Source: Mrakia gelida (lineage: Eukaryota > Basidiomycota > Tremellomycetes > Cystofilobasidiales > Mrakiaceae). From it: a stretch of 64,000 nt of DNA. The position numbers were made by a program, and so were the translations under genes. The notes under the pieces are model-generated. The model searched no databases. It was not told where the DNA came from and worked only from the letters and a program-made list of their open reading frames with translations. The stretch is taken from NCBI GenBank assembly GCA_024345305.1, contig BRON01000013.1, positions 186,001 through 250,000 on the forward strand, read 5' to 3'. Below are positions 23,585-33,984 of the stretch, in pieces (position 1 is the first letter of the stretch; each line of letters begins with the position of its first letter).

Positions 23585-25690
23585 TCAATTCGGCACCTCC
23601 ACCATCGATTCGAAGAACAGTGTGTCCATCTGAAGAAGCGAGAGTAGCGAGTCAGCGACGGAGACACGAGGATGAAGGAGAGAAGGAAGACAAGAACGAA
23701 CCTCTCCCTCGTCCTTATCGGCCAACGCGATCGCTCCCTTCAACGAGAACCCCTTGATGTAGACTGCTCGGAGGAGATGAAGATGGAGCATTCTCGAGGA
23801 GATCTGGAGACTGTGGGAGTGGGTCGACCCTGAGGGAGGGAGGAGAAAAGAAGGGGAGGTCAGTCGCAAGCGAAGGAAGCGACGACGACGTCGAACTCAC
23901 AGGGAGTTCCCTTCAGCTTGATCTCGTGGCAACCAGGTTCTTTCGAGAGAGGGCCGGAGTGCTTGATTCCAGCTGTCCAGGCAGCCTGTAGAACGACGAA
24001 GGGGAGGAGGAGGTCAGCGAAAGAGGGGAACACGCGTCGAACAAAGAACGAGACGAACGTTGATGTGATCCTCGACGCTTTCGACGACTGCTTGAGGAGC
24101 ATCGATAAGCCAGACTTTGTCGTCGTCTGATCAGAAAGGTAAGGGGAAGGGAGTCAGGGCTCGTCGAAAAGAGAGCGTAGGAGAAAAAGGGAGTGGAATC
24201 GACTCACCTTGGAAACTGATGACCGATGTCGATGAAACGAAAACAGAGAGAGATCAGCGAGAGGTCTGGAGAGTATCCTCCGCCGTACAACGAAGCTAAC
24301 GCACCTCATCGAAAAGAACTGAGTGGGAATCTCCGACGGCGCTCCCTCCTCGCGTCGCAAGTAAAGCGTGTCCTTCGAGGAGTCCTTCCCGCTCGCGTCG
24401 ATAGCAGCACAGAGGACATAGTTCTGCTTAGCGAGAGCCGAGAGGATGGTGCTCATCAACCTCCTCACCCTGGGAGGAAGGAAAAAAAGAAGCGGGTCAG
24501 AAAACGAACGCGTCGAGCTCGCTCCTCAAACAACGAACGCGACGAGCGAGTCCGAGGACAGCAAAGGATAAATGCTCACGATATACCAGCTCTTGTTCCT
24601 CTTGCCCCCCAAACTGTTCCCTTGAGGTGTACTTCCCATACTTCGGACGAAAGCATCGGCGAGGTAGTCGCTGGATCGTACGTCTTGCTGAACGAGTCCT
24701 TCGGAACGCCGTGGGAGCTGATCCCTTGAGGCCAGGCGTCTTGAACGGCGTGAAGGATGGGAGTGTGAAGAGATCCAGGGAGGTTGATGAACTGAAGGAC
24801 GTTGTCTATGGGGTTGCGAGGGCGAAGGCGAAGGAGGGGAGCAGAACGAGAACGAGAAGATGGCAGAGTTCGCCAAGGGAAGAAGAGAAGAAGGAAATCA
24901 GCACGAGCTCTTTCGCTTATACCCATTCCCGAATCTGGTTATCCTCCGAGAACAAGCGAGGGAGAGGGCTGGACTCACGACGAGACAAGGCTCTGAAGGA
25001 AGGGTGGTGGGACGAGAGTGCGAGAGTGAGATCAGTCAGCGCGGGTTTCTCCCCTTCAGCTGCCCTTCCCCAGCCGACCCACTACTTCGAATGTATACCG
25101 AGAGTTTAGAGAGAGAGAGGGAGAGTCACTTACAAGATGGCATAGCAGCAAGTTGTTCCCGAGAGACCGTTGCAGATCAAGACGCCCGAGTCGTCGAGGT
25201 TGACTCCGGCTCCCAAGCTCACGCTTGCTGATGCTGAGGAGGAGTGAAGAGAAGTCCTGGGAGATCCAAGACTGGGAGGAGAAGAGAGAGGTGGGACGCG
25301 ACGGGAGTCAGCTTGAGGGAGATATATACGAAAGAGAAGGAGGAAAAGCGAAGAGGGAATAGGAGAGAAGGGAGGAGGGAAGGGAAAGCGTCGAACTCAC
25401 CTGCTTGTTCCGTTTCCCGTTCTCGAACTCAGCGAGTCCTGGAAGAGAGAGTCCGCTCGAGAGGAAGAAGTGGATCCGACGGTGGATGTCCTGAGGATGG
25501 ATTTGGGGTTCCCAGAAGCAGAGCCTGAGGAGGAGGAAGGGGCAGCGGAAGGGGAGGAGGCGGATGAGGGTCCATCGAGGTTGGGGAGCGAAGAGTTGGA
25601 AGCTGCAGGCGATAAGGAAAGCGTTTCCAGTTTGGGAGAAGCTGATCCCGAGGACTGCTTGGTAGGGCCGCGGTGGAAGAGAGAGGGCAT
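23585..25690 (-). CDS. Conserved fungal hypothetical protein with two related domains
   Basis: Not assigned a function. Start MPSLFHRGPTKQSSGS at 25690 begins a Ser/Pro-rich disordered N-terminus of roughly 100 aa. Downstream exons encode DNVLQFINLPGSLHTPILHA, then a segment WEVHLKGTVW followed by RRLMSTILSALAKQNYVLCA, DASGKDSSKDTLYLRR, FQDDKVWLIDAPQAVVESVE, and then HEIKLKGTPW followed by MLHLHLLRAVYIKGFSLKGA and DKDEGEMDTLFFESM. The two blocks (hydrophobic strand, LKGTxW, R-[LM]-[LM] helix, small-residue strand, acidic turn, DTL) look like a tandem repeat of one domain. Similar proteins are, from memory, widespread in basidiomycetes but uncharacterised. Nine or so exons; several junctions approximate. 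Stop at 23585. Confidence 0.65.
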
Positions 25691-26181
25691 GGTGACAGTA
25701 GAAGGAAGGGCGGTTGAGATGGTGCTGGCCGCTGGGAGGAGAGCTCGACCTCAAAGGGACGACTCCGGTTTGAAGCGAGGGAGAGAAAGGTGTCGTCAGC
25801 TTTTGAAAATCTTCCGAAGAAGAAAAATCTTCTCGCTATCAGTCCAAAAGATGCTCTCGATGATGTAGAGATCGCTTCTGAACGTCTCTCTGCACTTTTC
25901 TCGCTCTGTTTGGTTCGAGAATTGTTCCTCTCGCCCGTCAGGCCCGCGACGCTCGTTCGTCGCCTCAAGGAAGCCAGGCAGATATCGATAAGAAGCAGAG
26001 AAGAGGGGGAGTCGGAAGTCCTTCATTCATGGTGTCGTAAATAGTCGTATAAAAGAGTGCAAAAGAGGGGAAAAGCATGTCGTTCAAGGCGTCGTCGCGT
26101 CGTCGTCCCTCGTCGTCTCCCACTCCCTCCTCGCCGCCTCGTCTCAACTGGATCAGGAAAGAAAGAGGGATGAAAGGTCTG
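25691..26181. other. Intergenic: hypothetical protein 5' flank / RRM member 2 3' flank
   Basis: About 490 bases. Contains short GAAGAAAAATC-type A-rich segments near 25810. No gene supported. Confidence 0.35.
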
Positions 26182-29100
26182 TCAGTTGCCGTCTCTTCGA
26201 GAGCTCGAGGAAGAGAATGTAACTCGCCGTCGTCTCTCGATCTCCTCGTCACGTCCCGCGTCCGAACGTCTCCTCGCCTGCTCGACTCTCGATGATTCCG
26301 GTGAAGAGAGATCGAACTTGGACGTGGAGGTTTGAACTCGCTGCGATCCCATCCTCTTGCCTGGAAGCAACCGAGCAAAGAAGAAGTGAGGGTCAGCGGA
26401 ACGTGATGAAAAACCTGAGCGACTCGCGCGACGCCCTCACCATCCATCTCCAGACGAGCTCGAGCCGCGTCCTCCTTCCGTTCAAATTGAACGAAACCGA
26501 TCATGAAGCTACCTCTTGAGTCCTTGGGCCAGCTGGTCTTGGCTCTGACGACGGAACACGTAGCGAAACAAGAGGCGGGAGGTCAGAACAAAGGATCGTG
26601 AAGAAGACGAAGAGGCGAAGAGGAAATCAGGACAATGCTCACCCGACGAGTGTTCCGAATCTCGAGAAGGTCCGAGCCAGGTCTTCTGCGTCGTAAGAAG
26701 GGTCGAGATCCTGAGACGAAGGTCCAAGTGTGTCAGGTTCGGCTCGTTGAGAGGATCCGAAAGGGAGACGACGGATCGGAGAGAGAACGAACTGACAGGT
26801 AGATGGTGTTCGTAGAAGCGGAAGGGGCACGGCTGTTAGCCCCGAGCTTGGAGTAGCTGACATCGGACCGTCGACGTCCAAGGAGCTGTCCGTTGGATGC
26901 TAGGAGGGCGGCTCGAGCTGAGGTTTCGGGAGGAGGAAAAGCGTCAGCATCAACTCGCGTTGTTCGAAGCTTTGAACTGCTTTCGACTCACCGTCGCGAG
27001 TATCTCGGAAGGTCACGAAACCAAGAAAGCTATCTCGAGATAAAGTCCTGACGCGAGCACTACAGCAGCAGAGAGGACACGAGCAGGAGCGTAGAGCAGC
27101 GTCAGTTGAGAGTCAATCGAGATACAGCGCGTCTCGTTTCGAGACTGATGCGACTGACCTCTCGATTGGCCCGAAGGGCGAGAAATGACGGAGAAGATCG
27201 CGCTCAGTGAAAAAAGGATCGAGATGCTGCATCAGAAGGGCAAAGGGAAGCGTCCGTTAGTCTCGATACGAGGAAGGTTGAGTCGAGATCAAGCTGTACT
27301 GACAGGGATGAAGAGCGTGTAGAGATCGCGCGATGGATCTTGAGATAAGACCGAAGGGGTAGATGATATCTCGTGACGATCTCGAGGAGTCGAGTAAGAT
27401 GGAGAGCGAGACCGAAGACGTCGTGAGGACGGTGAAGGAGGGGACGGGAAGGAAGGTCGATCTGCGACGAAGTGGCGGTCGTGATCTCTCCTCCTGGTTG
27501 ACGATGGAGATCTGCTCCTGTTTCTATACCACGAGTGATCAGATGTGCCAACCGAAGACCCTCTTCGAGCCTCGAAAACCGGGAAGGGAAGGAGGGGATG
27601 GACGCGTCGACGAACCTGGGAGAGAGCGACCTCCGACGACCGCGCGATTCCTCGACTCTGCATCAAGAAGCAAGACGGCGGGTAGTGATTCAGCAGTACG
27701 AGATCGAAGACCGAAGCTACGAGACGGCGAAGTACTGACGAGGGCGACGAGGGATGCCTTCCTCTGGAACTTGAGTCGTCGTTGGCCTTCCTCGGAGGGA
27801 CGAGAGAGGAGGTCGATGCTGCCGACAGATATACGAAGGGTCAACTCAGTGTGTGAGGAAGGGTTAGTCCGAATGATCGAGGCTCTCACATGTCGAGCGA
27901 GCCTTTGAACCCAGCCCTCCGTTCCTTCTTCTTCCCTTTCGAACCCTTGCTGATCCGCGACGATCGCTTCGAGGGAACATGCCATTCTGCTCTAGCGAGA
28001 CGGACCGAGAGTTCCGATGATCCGACGAGGTGGCCTGGAGAAGAAGCGAAGAAGAGGAAGGAGTCAGGCCCGAGTGTGCAACTTTCGAGATCACTCGTCG
28101 AAACGAACCGTTGAGAGCAGAGATGGCGTTTTCAGCCTCCGATGACTTCGAGAACTGCAGATATCCTATCAAAGAGAGGCTTGGCCTATGCATCTTGACG
28201 AACTTGAGCCTGCAGACGAAATTGGTTCGAGATCAGCCAAGGGTTCGACGCGTCTCGACGAAACCGGAAGAAAGGAACGAACGAACTCCGAGATCGATCC
28301 ATAACCCTTGAACAAATCCTTTACGTTCTCAGCCGTGTATGATGGATCGATGCCCTGCGATAACATTCAAGGATCAGGGCTCAGAAGGGAAGAGAGCGAG
28401 AGACTTCGACGTAGCTCACCTGGAGAAACAGCGTCCGGCTGCTCGCAGGTCGACCATCCTTCGATAGAGGTGCGGTATTGAGCCTCGGGCGCAGGCATCG
28501 GGACATCAGGAAAGTACCGGTAGTCTGTTCCAGAGCGAAGGCAGCTGAGAAGAGAGATGGCACGTCGTCAACAGCGGAATTCGACGCGAGGGAAGAGAAA
28601 CGACAGAACGACTCACCGTCTTTAGGAGATCGAAAAATGACGTAGCCATGGACGAGATAGCGTGCTAATTCCACGACCCTTGCACTGAGAAGGTTTGCGA
28701 AAGAATGGGAGAAGGTCAGCAAAGGCCTGCCTTCGTCGAGCGAGTCGAACCGCGACTGACGATTCCAGTTCGCCGAACGTGAGGAAATGTCTGAAGAGCT
28801 TAGTGTCGGAGACCTTGGGATCCAATTTCTAGAATGGCAACAAGTCAGCTCAAGGTGAGACGTCGAGCTTCCGAGAGGGAGAGAGGGTGAGAAGGGACCG
28901 ACGGGGATGAACAGAGCTGAGCCGTCCGAGCTGTGGTCGTTCGGTTCCTCCTCCTCCTCCACCAGTTCGCCCTCCTCCAGTTCTCCGTCCTCAGGTTCCT
29001 CCAGAGGCTCAGGTGTGCTTTAAACAAGGAAACATCCGCATTAGCGAGCGAGAACGAAGAGAGGCAGGAGAGGCGAGGTCCGACTCACTCGCTCGAGCCG

Positions 29101-29560
29101 CCATTCGTCGACGGGGGAGCTTCGAGGTTCTGACTGCTTCAACCGAAGGCGAAGACGCGACTGGTCAGCGATCATCACAGCAGTATATACACCATATCGT
29201 GATCTAGCAATACTCACTTCATCAGCACATCCACATCAACCTCGTCTCCTTCCTCAACCTTCAAACCTCCCTTCTCGTCTCCCTTCGCTCCCTCCTCCAT
29301 CCTTCCGAGCCCAGCCTTCATATCCTCAAGGAGCATGAAATCCCTCGCCGCCTTCGAGTCAGGCAAAGGTAGATCCAAGCTACGAAGCATCTCGAAACAT
29401 CTGCGAAGAATGAACACAAGAGATCAGCTCGAGGAAGCGAGAGAAGCATCGAGGCAACGCGAAGGGGAACTCGAGCTCACTGAATGTCAACCTCGTCCAG
29501 CTCCTCTTCTATACGTTCCCGAGCTTCGGCGAGATCTGCACTCGTATCCTCTGATAACAT
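26182..29560 (-). CDS. Multi-RRM family protein, member 2 (four RRMs, RS-rich middle)
   Basis: RNA-binding family member. The N-terminus (exons 29481-29560 and 29218-29400) carries EEELDEVDIQ then CFEMLRSLDLPLPDS, the family motif. After an acidic linker (EPEDGELEEGELVEEEEEPN) RRM1 opens KLDPKVSDTKLFRHFLTFGE (28761-28828) and RRM2 GIDPSYTAENVKDLFKGYGS (28287-28354), with RNP1-like GYLQF. An RS-rich linker GRRRSLSPRSRSPSSTRRRD precedes RRM3 HLDPFFTERDLLRHFSPFGP (27159-27226) and RRM4 DLDPSYDAEDLARTFSRFGT (26643-26710) with RNP1 MIGFVQF. Ends RRRRVTFSSSSSRRDGN. I join the halves because the second lacks the family N-terminus and the phases fit if a GTTCAA or GTTCGA donor near 27920-27950 is used. 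Otherwise it is two genes, 27886-29560 and 26182-27666. Confidence 0.7.
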
Positions 29561-30249
29561 TGCCCGTCGTCACTACGAGAGCGGGTGAAAGTCGTTTGTT
29601 GCTGATGAGCTGAGGGCAAGGGAACGACGAACGGGTCGACGGAAGGAGAAGGTGATGAGCTCGACCTTTCCTTCTTCGGCTCGCCCCCTCCCTCTCTTCT
29701 CAATCCGGCTCTTGATCAAGAAGACCACTGAGCAAGATTACTCACCTGTAGATATCCGAGTGGTCTTCTGGCTAATCGAGCAGTTTCAACGAAAAGAAGG
29801 AGGATGGTGGGTTTGGGAACGAACGAGATCCGTTCACGCTCCTCGCGAGGAGGCGAGGTGAAGCTCCGTGGTCCTTCTTCTCTTTCCTTCGCGACCCAAA
29901 CAGAACGACGAAAAAGAGCACCTGACCTCAAGAGGAACATCGATAGCTCTGCGACCGGATCTCTCATGCTCACTCCATCGAGAAAGACAGATCGCTGTGC
30001 GCTTTTCCCCTCCCTCACGGTGATCGAGCCTCGTCGACGCGTCGCGAAACAACACGCACCGACGCACAGCTTCGTGCTGCTGCTCTCATCACACCTGCAC
30101 CCCTGTCACAATAAGATCGTACTCCGTCCTTGGCTTCCTTCTCCCTCCGAAGGTCGTCCTCTCGACTCTCGAGTCCTCCAATCTTGAAAAGACATCGTCC
30201 AAAGCGAGATCGTGAACAACGAACGAGAGCCAAATGAGAAGCTAGATAT
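29561..30249. other. Upstream region of RRM member 2
   Basis: About 690 bases; promoter of the minus-strand RRM gene and 3' flank of the next. A GACGCGTC palindrome is near 30035. No supported gene. Confidence 0.35.
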
Positions 30250-31189
30250 CTACTGCTGACTCTCCAACTTCACCCTCACTACCTCCTCCATCTCCTGATC
30301 CTGATCCTGATCCTCCTCATCTGCACTCCCTCCTGCCCTCACCCAACTCTCCTTGGGCCTCACCGACGACGCAACCACTCCCAACGACCCAGTCACTCCC
30401 ATCAGCCCACTCAACGCCACCCTGGTCGCTTCGGGACTTCTCCTGGGCACTTCCGAGTCCACTGATTTCGGTGTGGCCGATCTGCGAGGCGAACGAGGAG
30501 GAGGAGAGGCCGACGACGCGTTTGACCATCGCTGAGGTTGTTGTTGCTGCTTGGCCTCCTTTCGAGCGAGGAGTTTGGCTCGAACGAGAGAGAGCTTGGC
30601 TGATCGGATAGGGCCGATGGAGGAGTCCATTTCGGGTGAGGAGTGAGAGGGGGGAGGGGTGGAGGGTCCTGAGGAAGTGGAGGACGACGACGAAAGGGAG
30701 GAGGGCGAGGGAGGCGCGTCGTCGAGTTGGTTCCTTCGTGGAGGAGGAAGAGGGAGTTGGATTTGAGGGATCATGTGGAAGGGCTGTTGATGTTGGGATT
30801 GGAGGAGGAAGAGTTGAGTTTGGAGGGAGAGGGAAGACGCAAGTGGCTGAGAGAGAGGACGAAGGAGATCGAAGAGCGAAGGACAAAGAGCGAGGGATGA
30901 AGAGGGAAGTCAGAAATAGCCCGAGAGTCGACGAGCGAAGAGAAGAGAAAATCTGAGAGGGACTCACGTCTTCTTCAGCTCTCTTAGCACCGAGGATAGC
31001 GAGAAGAAGCTCTCTGTCCCCTCCTCCGTTCTGAGCAAAGGCATCGAGGATTTCTCTGAGGGAAGGCGGGAGAAGGTGGAAGGTGCTCGAGGAGGGAGGA
31101 GGCGTCGTCGAGGTTGATTGATCGTGTCCTTGCTGCTGAAGTTGAGAGGTTGAAGCGACGGGAGGGAGGGTAGCGGTAGAGCTGGACAT
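30250..31189 (-). CDS. Hypothetical Ser/Pro/Gln-rich protein
   Basis: Two exons, 30968-31189 and 30250-30846, give a 272-aa protein with clean phases. The first exon encodes a disordered start and a short predicted helix pair, LPPSLREILDAFAQNGGGDR then ELLLAILGAKRAEED. The second is Pro/Ser-rich and contains SIGPIRSAKLSLVRAKLLAR followed by KEAKQQQQPQ, a basic amphipathic helix, and a C-terminal acidic Asp/Gln/Glu repeat (EEDQDQDQEMEE). No catalytic motif is visible. Composition suggests a nuclear or scaffold role, which is only inference. It lies between an RRM gene and an F-box-like gene, all on the minus strand. Confidence 0.65.
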
Positions 31190-31843
31190 GGTGGTGATGA
31201 TGAGAATGCGAGGCAGGAAGAGGATGATGTGGTTAGAGGGAAGGGAGCGAAGCGAACAAGAGGAAGAGAGGACGAAAAGACGAGCGTCGCCAAGACTTCT
31301 ATTCCTGATGGATTCGAGTTCTGACTGGATTCGAGGGAAGATTTTGGTATGAGGAGTTAGCTGAAGTGATGCAGAATCCAATCGAAGACCTACTGAAGCT
31401 CTGGGAGAAAGATTGAGAGGGAGGGAGGGTGAGAGGGTCGTCGGGTATTCACGTCGCGTCGAAGCTGAAAATAAAGCATCCTTGGCAGAAACGACCAGCG
31501 CCCTCGAACGTCTTCTCTGGTAGAGGGCACCCTCGTGAAAACCTACGAAAACGCCACACCTTTCTCTCGGTTGTTGTAGAAGCGAACGGTAGGGAAGAGG
31601 AGGGACGGGCACAAGGGCTCGCTCGATGTCAGCCTCGCTCGACTCGCTTTTCTCGATTCCGTCTTAGCTCTCTTTCTATACTCGTTCAAGAGCCTCGACT
31701 TGACGCAGAAACTCACGTGTATTTGGGAGATTCCTCCTCAATTTACTGAGACTCTGCTCGCAGCGACGACAAGATCGCGCTTTCAGGTCGGCCCCTTGGA
31801 TGAAGAAGCGGATTCGGTCAGAACCCAGAGATCGTCAAGATTT
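31190..31843. other. Intergenic: hypothetical protein 5' flank / F-box-like 3' flank
   Basis: About 650 bases with no supported gene. Confidence 0.35.
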
Positions 31844-33581
31844 TCAACAAAGCTGCTGAGTCGCAACCTCGAAGATCCGGGACGAGAGGAGGGGGGTTGA
31901 TGAGCTGAAAGGGACGAGACGCGTCGTCGTGATCGTTTTGAAAGACGACGGACGACGCGGCTCGAAGTGAAGAACGACCAAAGAAGACATTCGATAGTGA
32001 TGGCCTGTGGTAGAGCGAAGGTGTCGAGTAGACGCGAGGGAGCCAGATATCGGTTCGAAAGCTAGGACCGAGCGAAGTCTGCAAGAGAGAGAAGAAGAAA
32101 GAGAGGATTAGCTTTCAAAGGTCGAACGCAGTTGAGGACCAGTAAAAGTTTCAGATCGAGGGAGCGAGCTCACGAACAGGGGGTAAATTTGCGTGCGTGA
32201 GACCTGTGAGCAAAGCGAGAGAGAAAGAGGATCAGGACGAGTCGACAGGAGGAACGACGAGACGCGTAACTCACGTCGAAAGGCGACTCATAGTGAGATA
32301 TCGTGCGTAAAAGGAGGTGGAGAGGTTGATAAAGGTGCGGATGAGGGAGCTGCTGATGAAGGGAAAGGGAAAGTGAGCGTCAGCGACGAGAAGAAGAGCG
32401 CAGAGGTCGAAACGCGACGCGTCGAAGGTCGAACTCACGCGGAAGTGTGGAGCGAAGTACCGAGATGACGTTGATGTCCAAAGAAGCGTAGGTTCACTGA
32501 AGATAATAGTGAATATCGGGAGGGAAAGAAGGTCAGCTAGGGAGAGACGGACGAAGGACAGAAAATCGGAAAGGACTGACCTTGCAGTCGACTTCGAAAC
32601 GAAGGAGCTCGAGCATCCTCTTCCTCTCCTGTACTTCTTGACCGTCCTTTTCCAACGACTCTCGCACATGGTAAAGAATGCGACTGTGCTGCTCCTGGGA
32701 TAAAACCTGAACCACAACCTCCTTGACCTTTGAGCACGACAGGAGGCAAGCGTCCCTCTCTCCCGACACCTCAGTAAAGCAGTGGATCTCGAAAGGAGTG
32801 TCGTGGTCTGAACTGTTCCGGAGGTCAAAATATAGTACGAGGGACCCATCCTGGAGGTTGAGAAGGAAGTTCAAGTCGGTGATGAAGTTGAACCCAAAGC
32901 GGGGGGAGGAGGGACGGAGGAAGACGTCCGACCAAGACCAGGTTTCGACTCTCGTCCACTTCTTGAGCTCGAGCGCCAACGGGAAGGGGCCATCCTGATC
33001 CGGATCTCCTCCAAAGGGGGACGTGAAGGTGACGTGAGCCGGGTCAAAGACGTCGAGCATGGAGGAGTAGAGGTCGAAAGGGTCGGGCTCGTCCTCCTTG
33101 TAGCCGTAGTCGTCTCGCATCGCCGCTCGTCGACAGAACTGGACGTCCAACATTTCAATTCGGAGAGGAGACGAGGAAGGAAGTCGAGCGGTAGTGATTT
33201 TGAAGGCCCGTCGGGCGAAGTGGTCGTCTGGGACTCCGAGGAAGGTGAAGGTTTGGAGTCGAGCGAGGGAGAAGAGGTGGTCGAGGTGAGGAGCGAGGGA
33301 GGTGGGTTTCTGTTAGAAGGCGAGACGGGTCAGGGTCCTTTGTAAGATGAAGATGTTAAGGAGATACTTACCCTCTTGTAAAAGAGTCGAGCGAACTGGT
33401 ACAGTCCCTTGATGACGATGTTTCGATAGAGGAAGGGAGATGCGGCCTCGAGGAAGGAGAGCGAGACGAGGCAGGCTTGGACGAGGCTGGGAGCGTCGCA
33501 GAATGAGAGGATCGCTCGTTTCATCTCAACGGGGAGGGAGGGAAGAGAGTTGAGTTCTTGGGAGCGAGTTCGAAGGGCCAT
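31844..33581 (-). CDS. F-box-like protein, paralogue 1
   Basis: Predicted substrate adaptor of an SCF-type ubiquitin ligase, from an N-terminal F-box: LPSLPVEMKRAILSFCDAPS, then LVQACLVSLSFLEAASPFLY. Exons: 33372-33581 (210 nt), 32586-33309 (724 nt), 32439-32496 (58 nt), 32275-32349, 32174-32203, 31844-32078. These sum to 1332 nt, a complete 443-aa ORF, only if intron 2 begins at a GC donor (GCAAGG). The canonical GT five bases later gives an immediate in-frame TGA. The body (ARLQTFTFLGVPDD, VETWSWSDVF, KVKEVVVQVLSQEQHSR) matches the copy at 42697. Its start is 403 bases from the divergent RRM member 3. Confidence 0.75.
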
Positions 33582-33984
33582 GTTTGGGTTGGATTGGGAG
33601 GGACGCTGGTCGTTGCGAGGGAAGGAGGGGAGGTGAGCTCGTCGTCCTTTTGGTTTCCGAGTGGAGCTGCCTCTTTTCCTTCGCTTTATCGTCCATCATC
33701 CCCTTTTCTTGACCTCAAGCTCTCAGAGGCTATATACATCTAGGAGTTCCCGAAGCTTTCAATAAATCGATCTCTGTGAGTCCTGGACGAAGCGTGCGAG
33801 AGGTCCGAGGAGGGAGGGACGGAGAGGTCGAGCTCACCGTCCTCCCTCCTCCCATCCTCCCTCCCTCCTTCTCGCTCTACTCCACTCACAGCCACGACTC
33901 TCTTCCTTCACCTGCCTAGCACTCCACCAGCATCTGACGTCCTTCTCCGAGCTTGACCCTAAGACTCTATCCCAACGGCACAGA
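33582..33984. promoter_or_regulatory. Divergent promoter region (F-box paralogue 1 / RRM member 3)
   Basis: About 400 bases between divergent starts. Pyrimidine-rich (CCTCC)-type tracts at 33838-33875. No named motif. Confidence 0.4.

Noticed and set aside
29716..30233. ORFs upstream of RRM member 2 on either strand
   Set aside because: No splice continuity, family similarity or codon bias; likely promoter or UTR.
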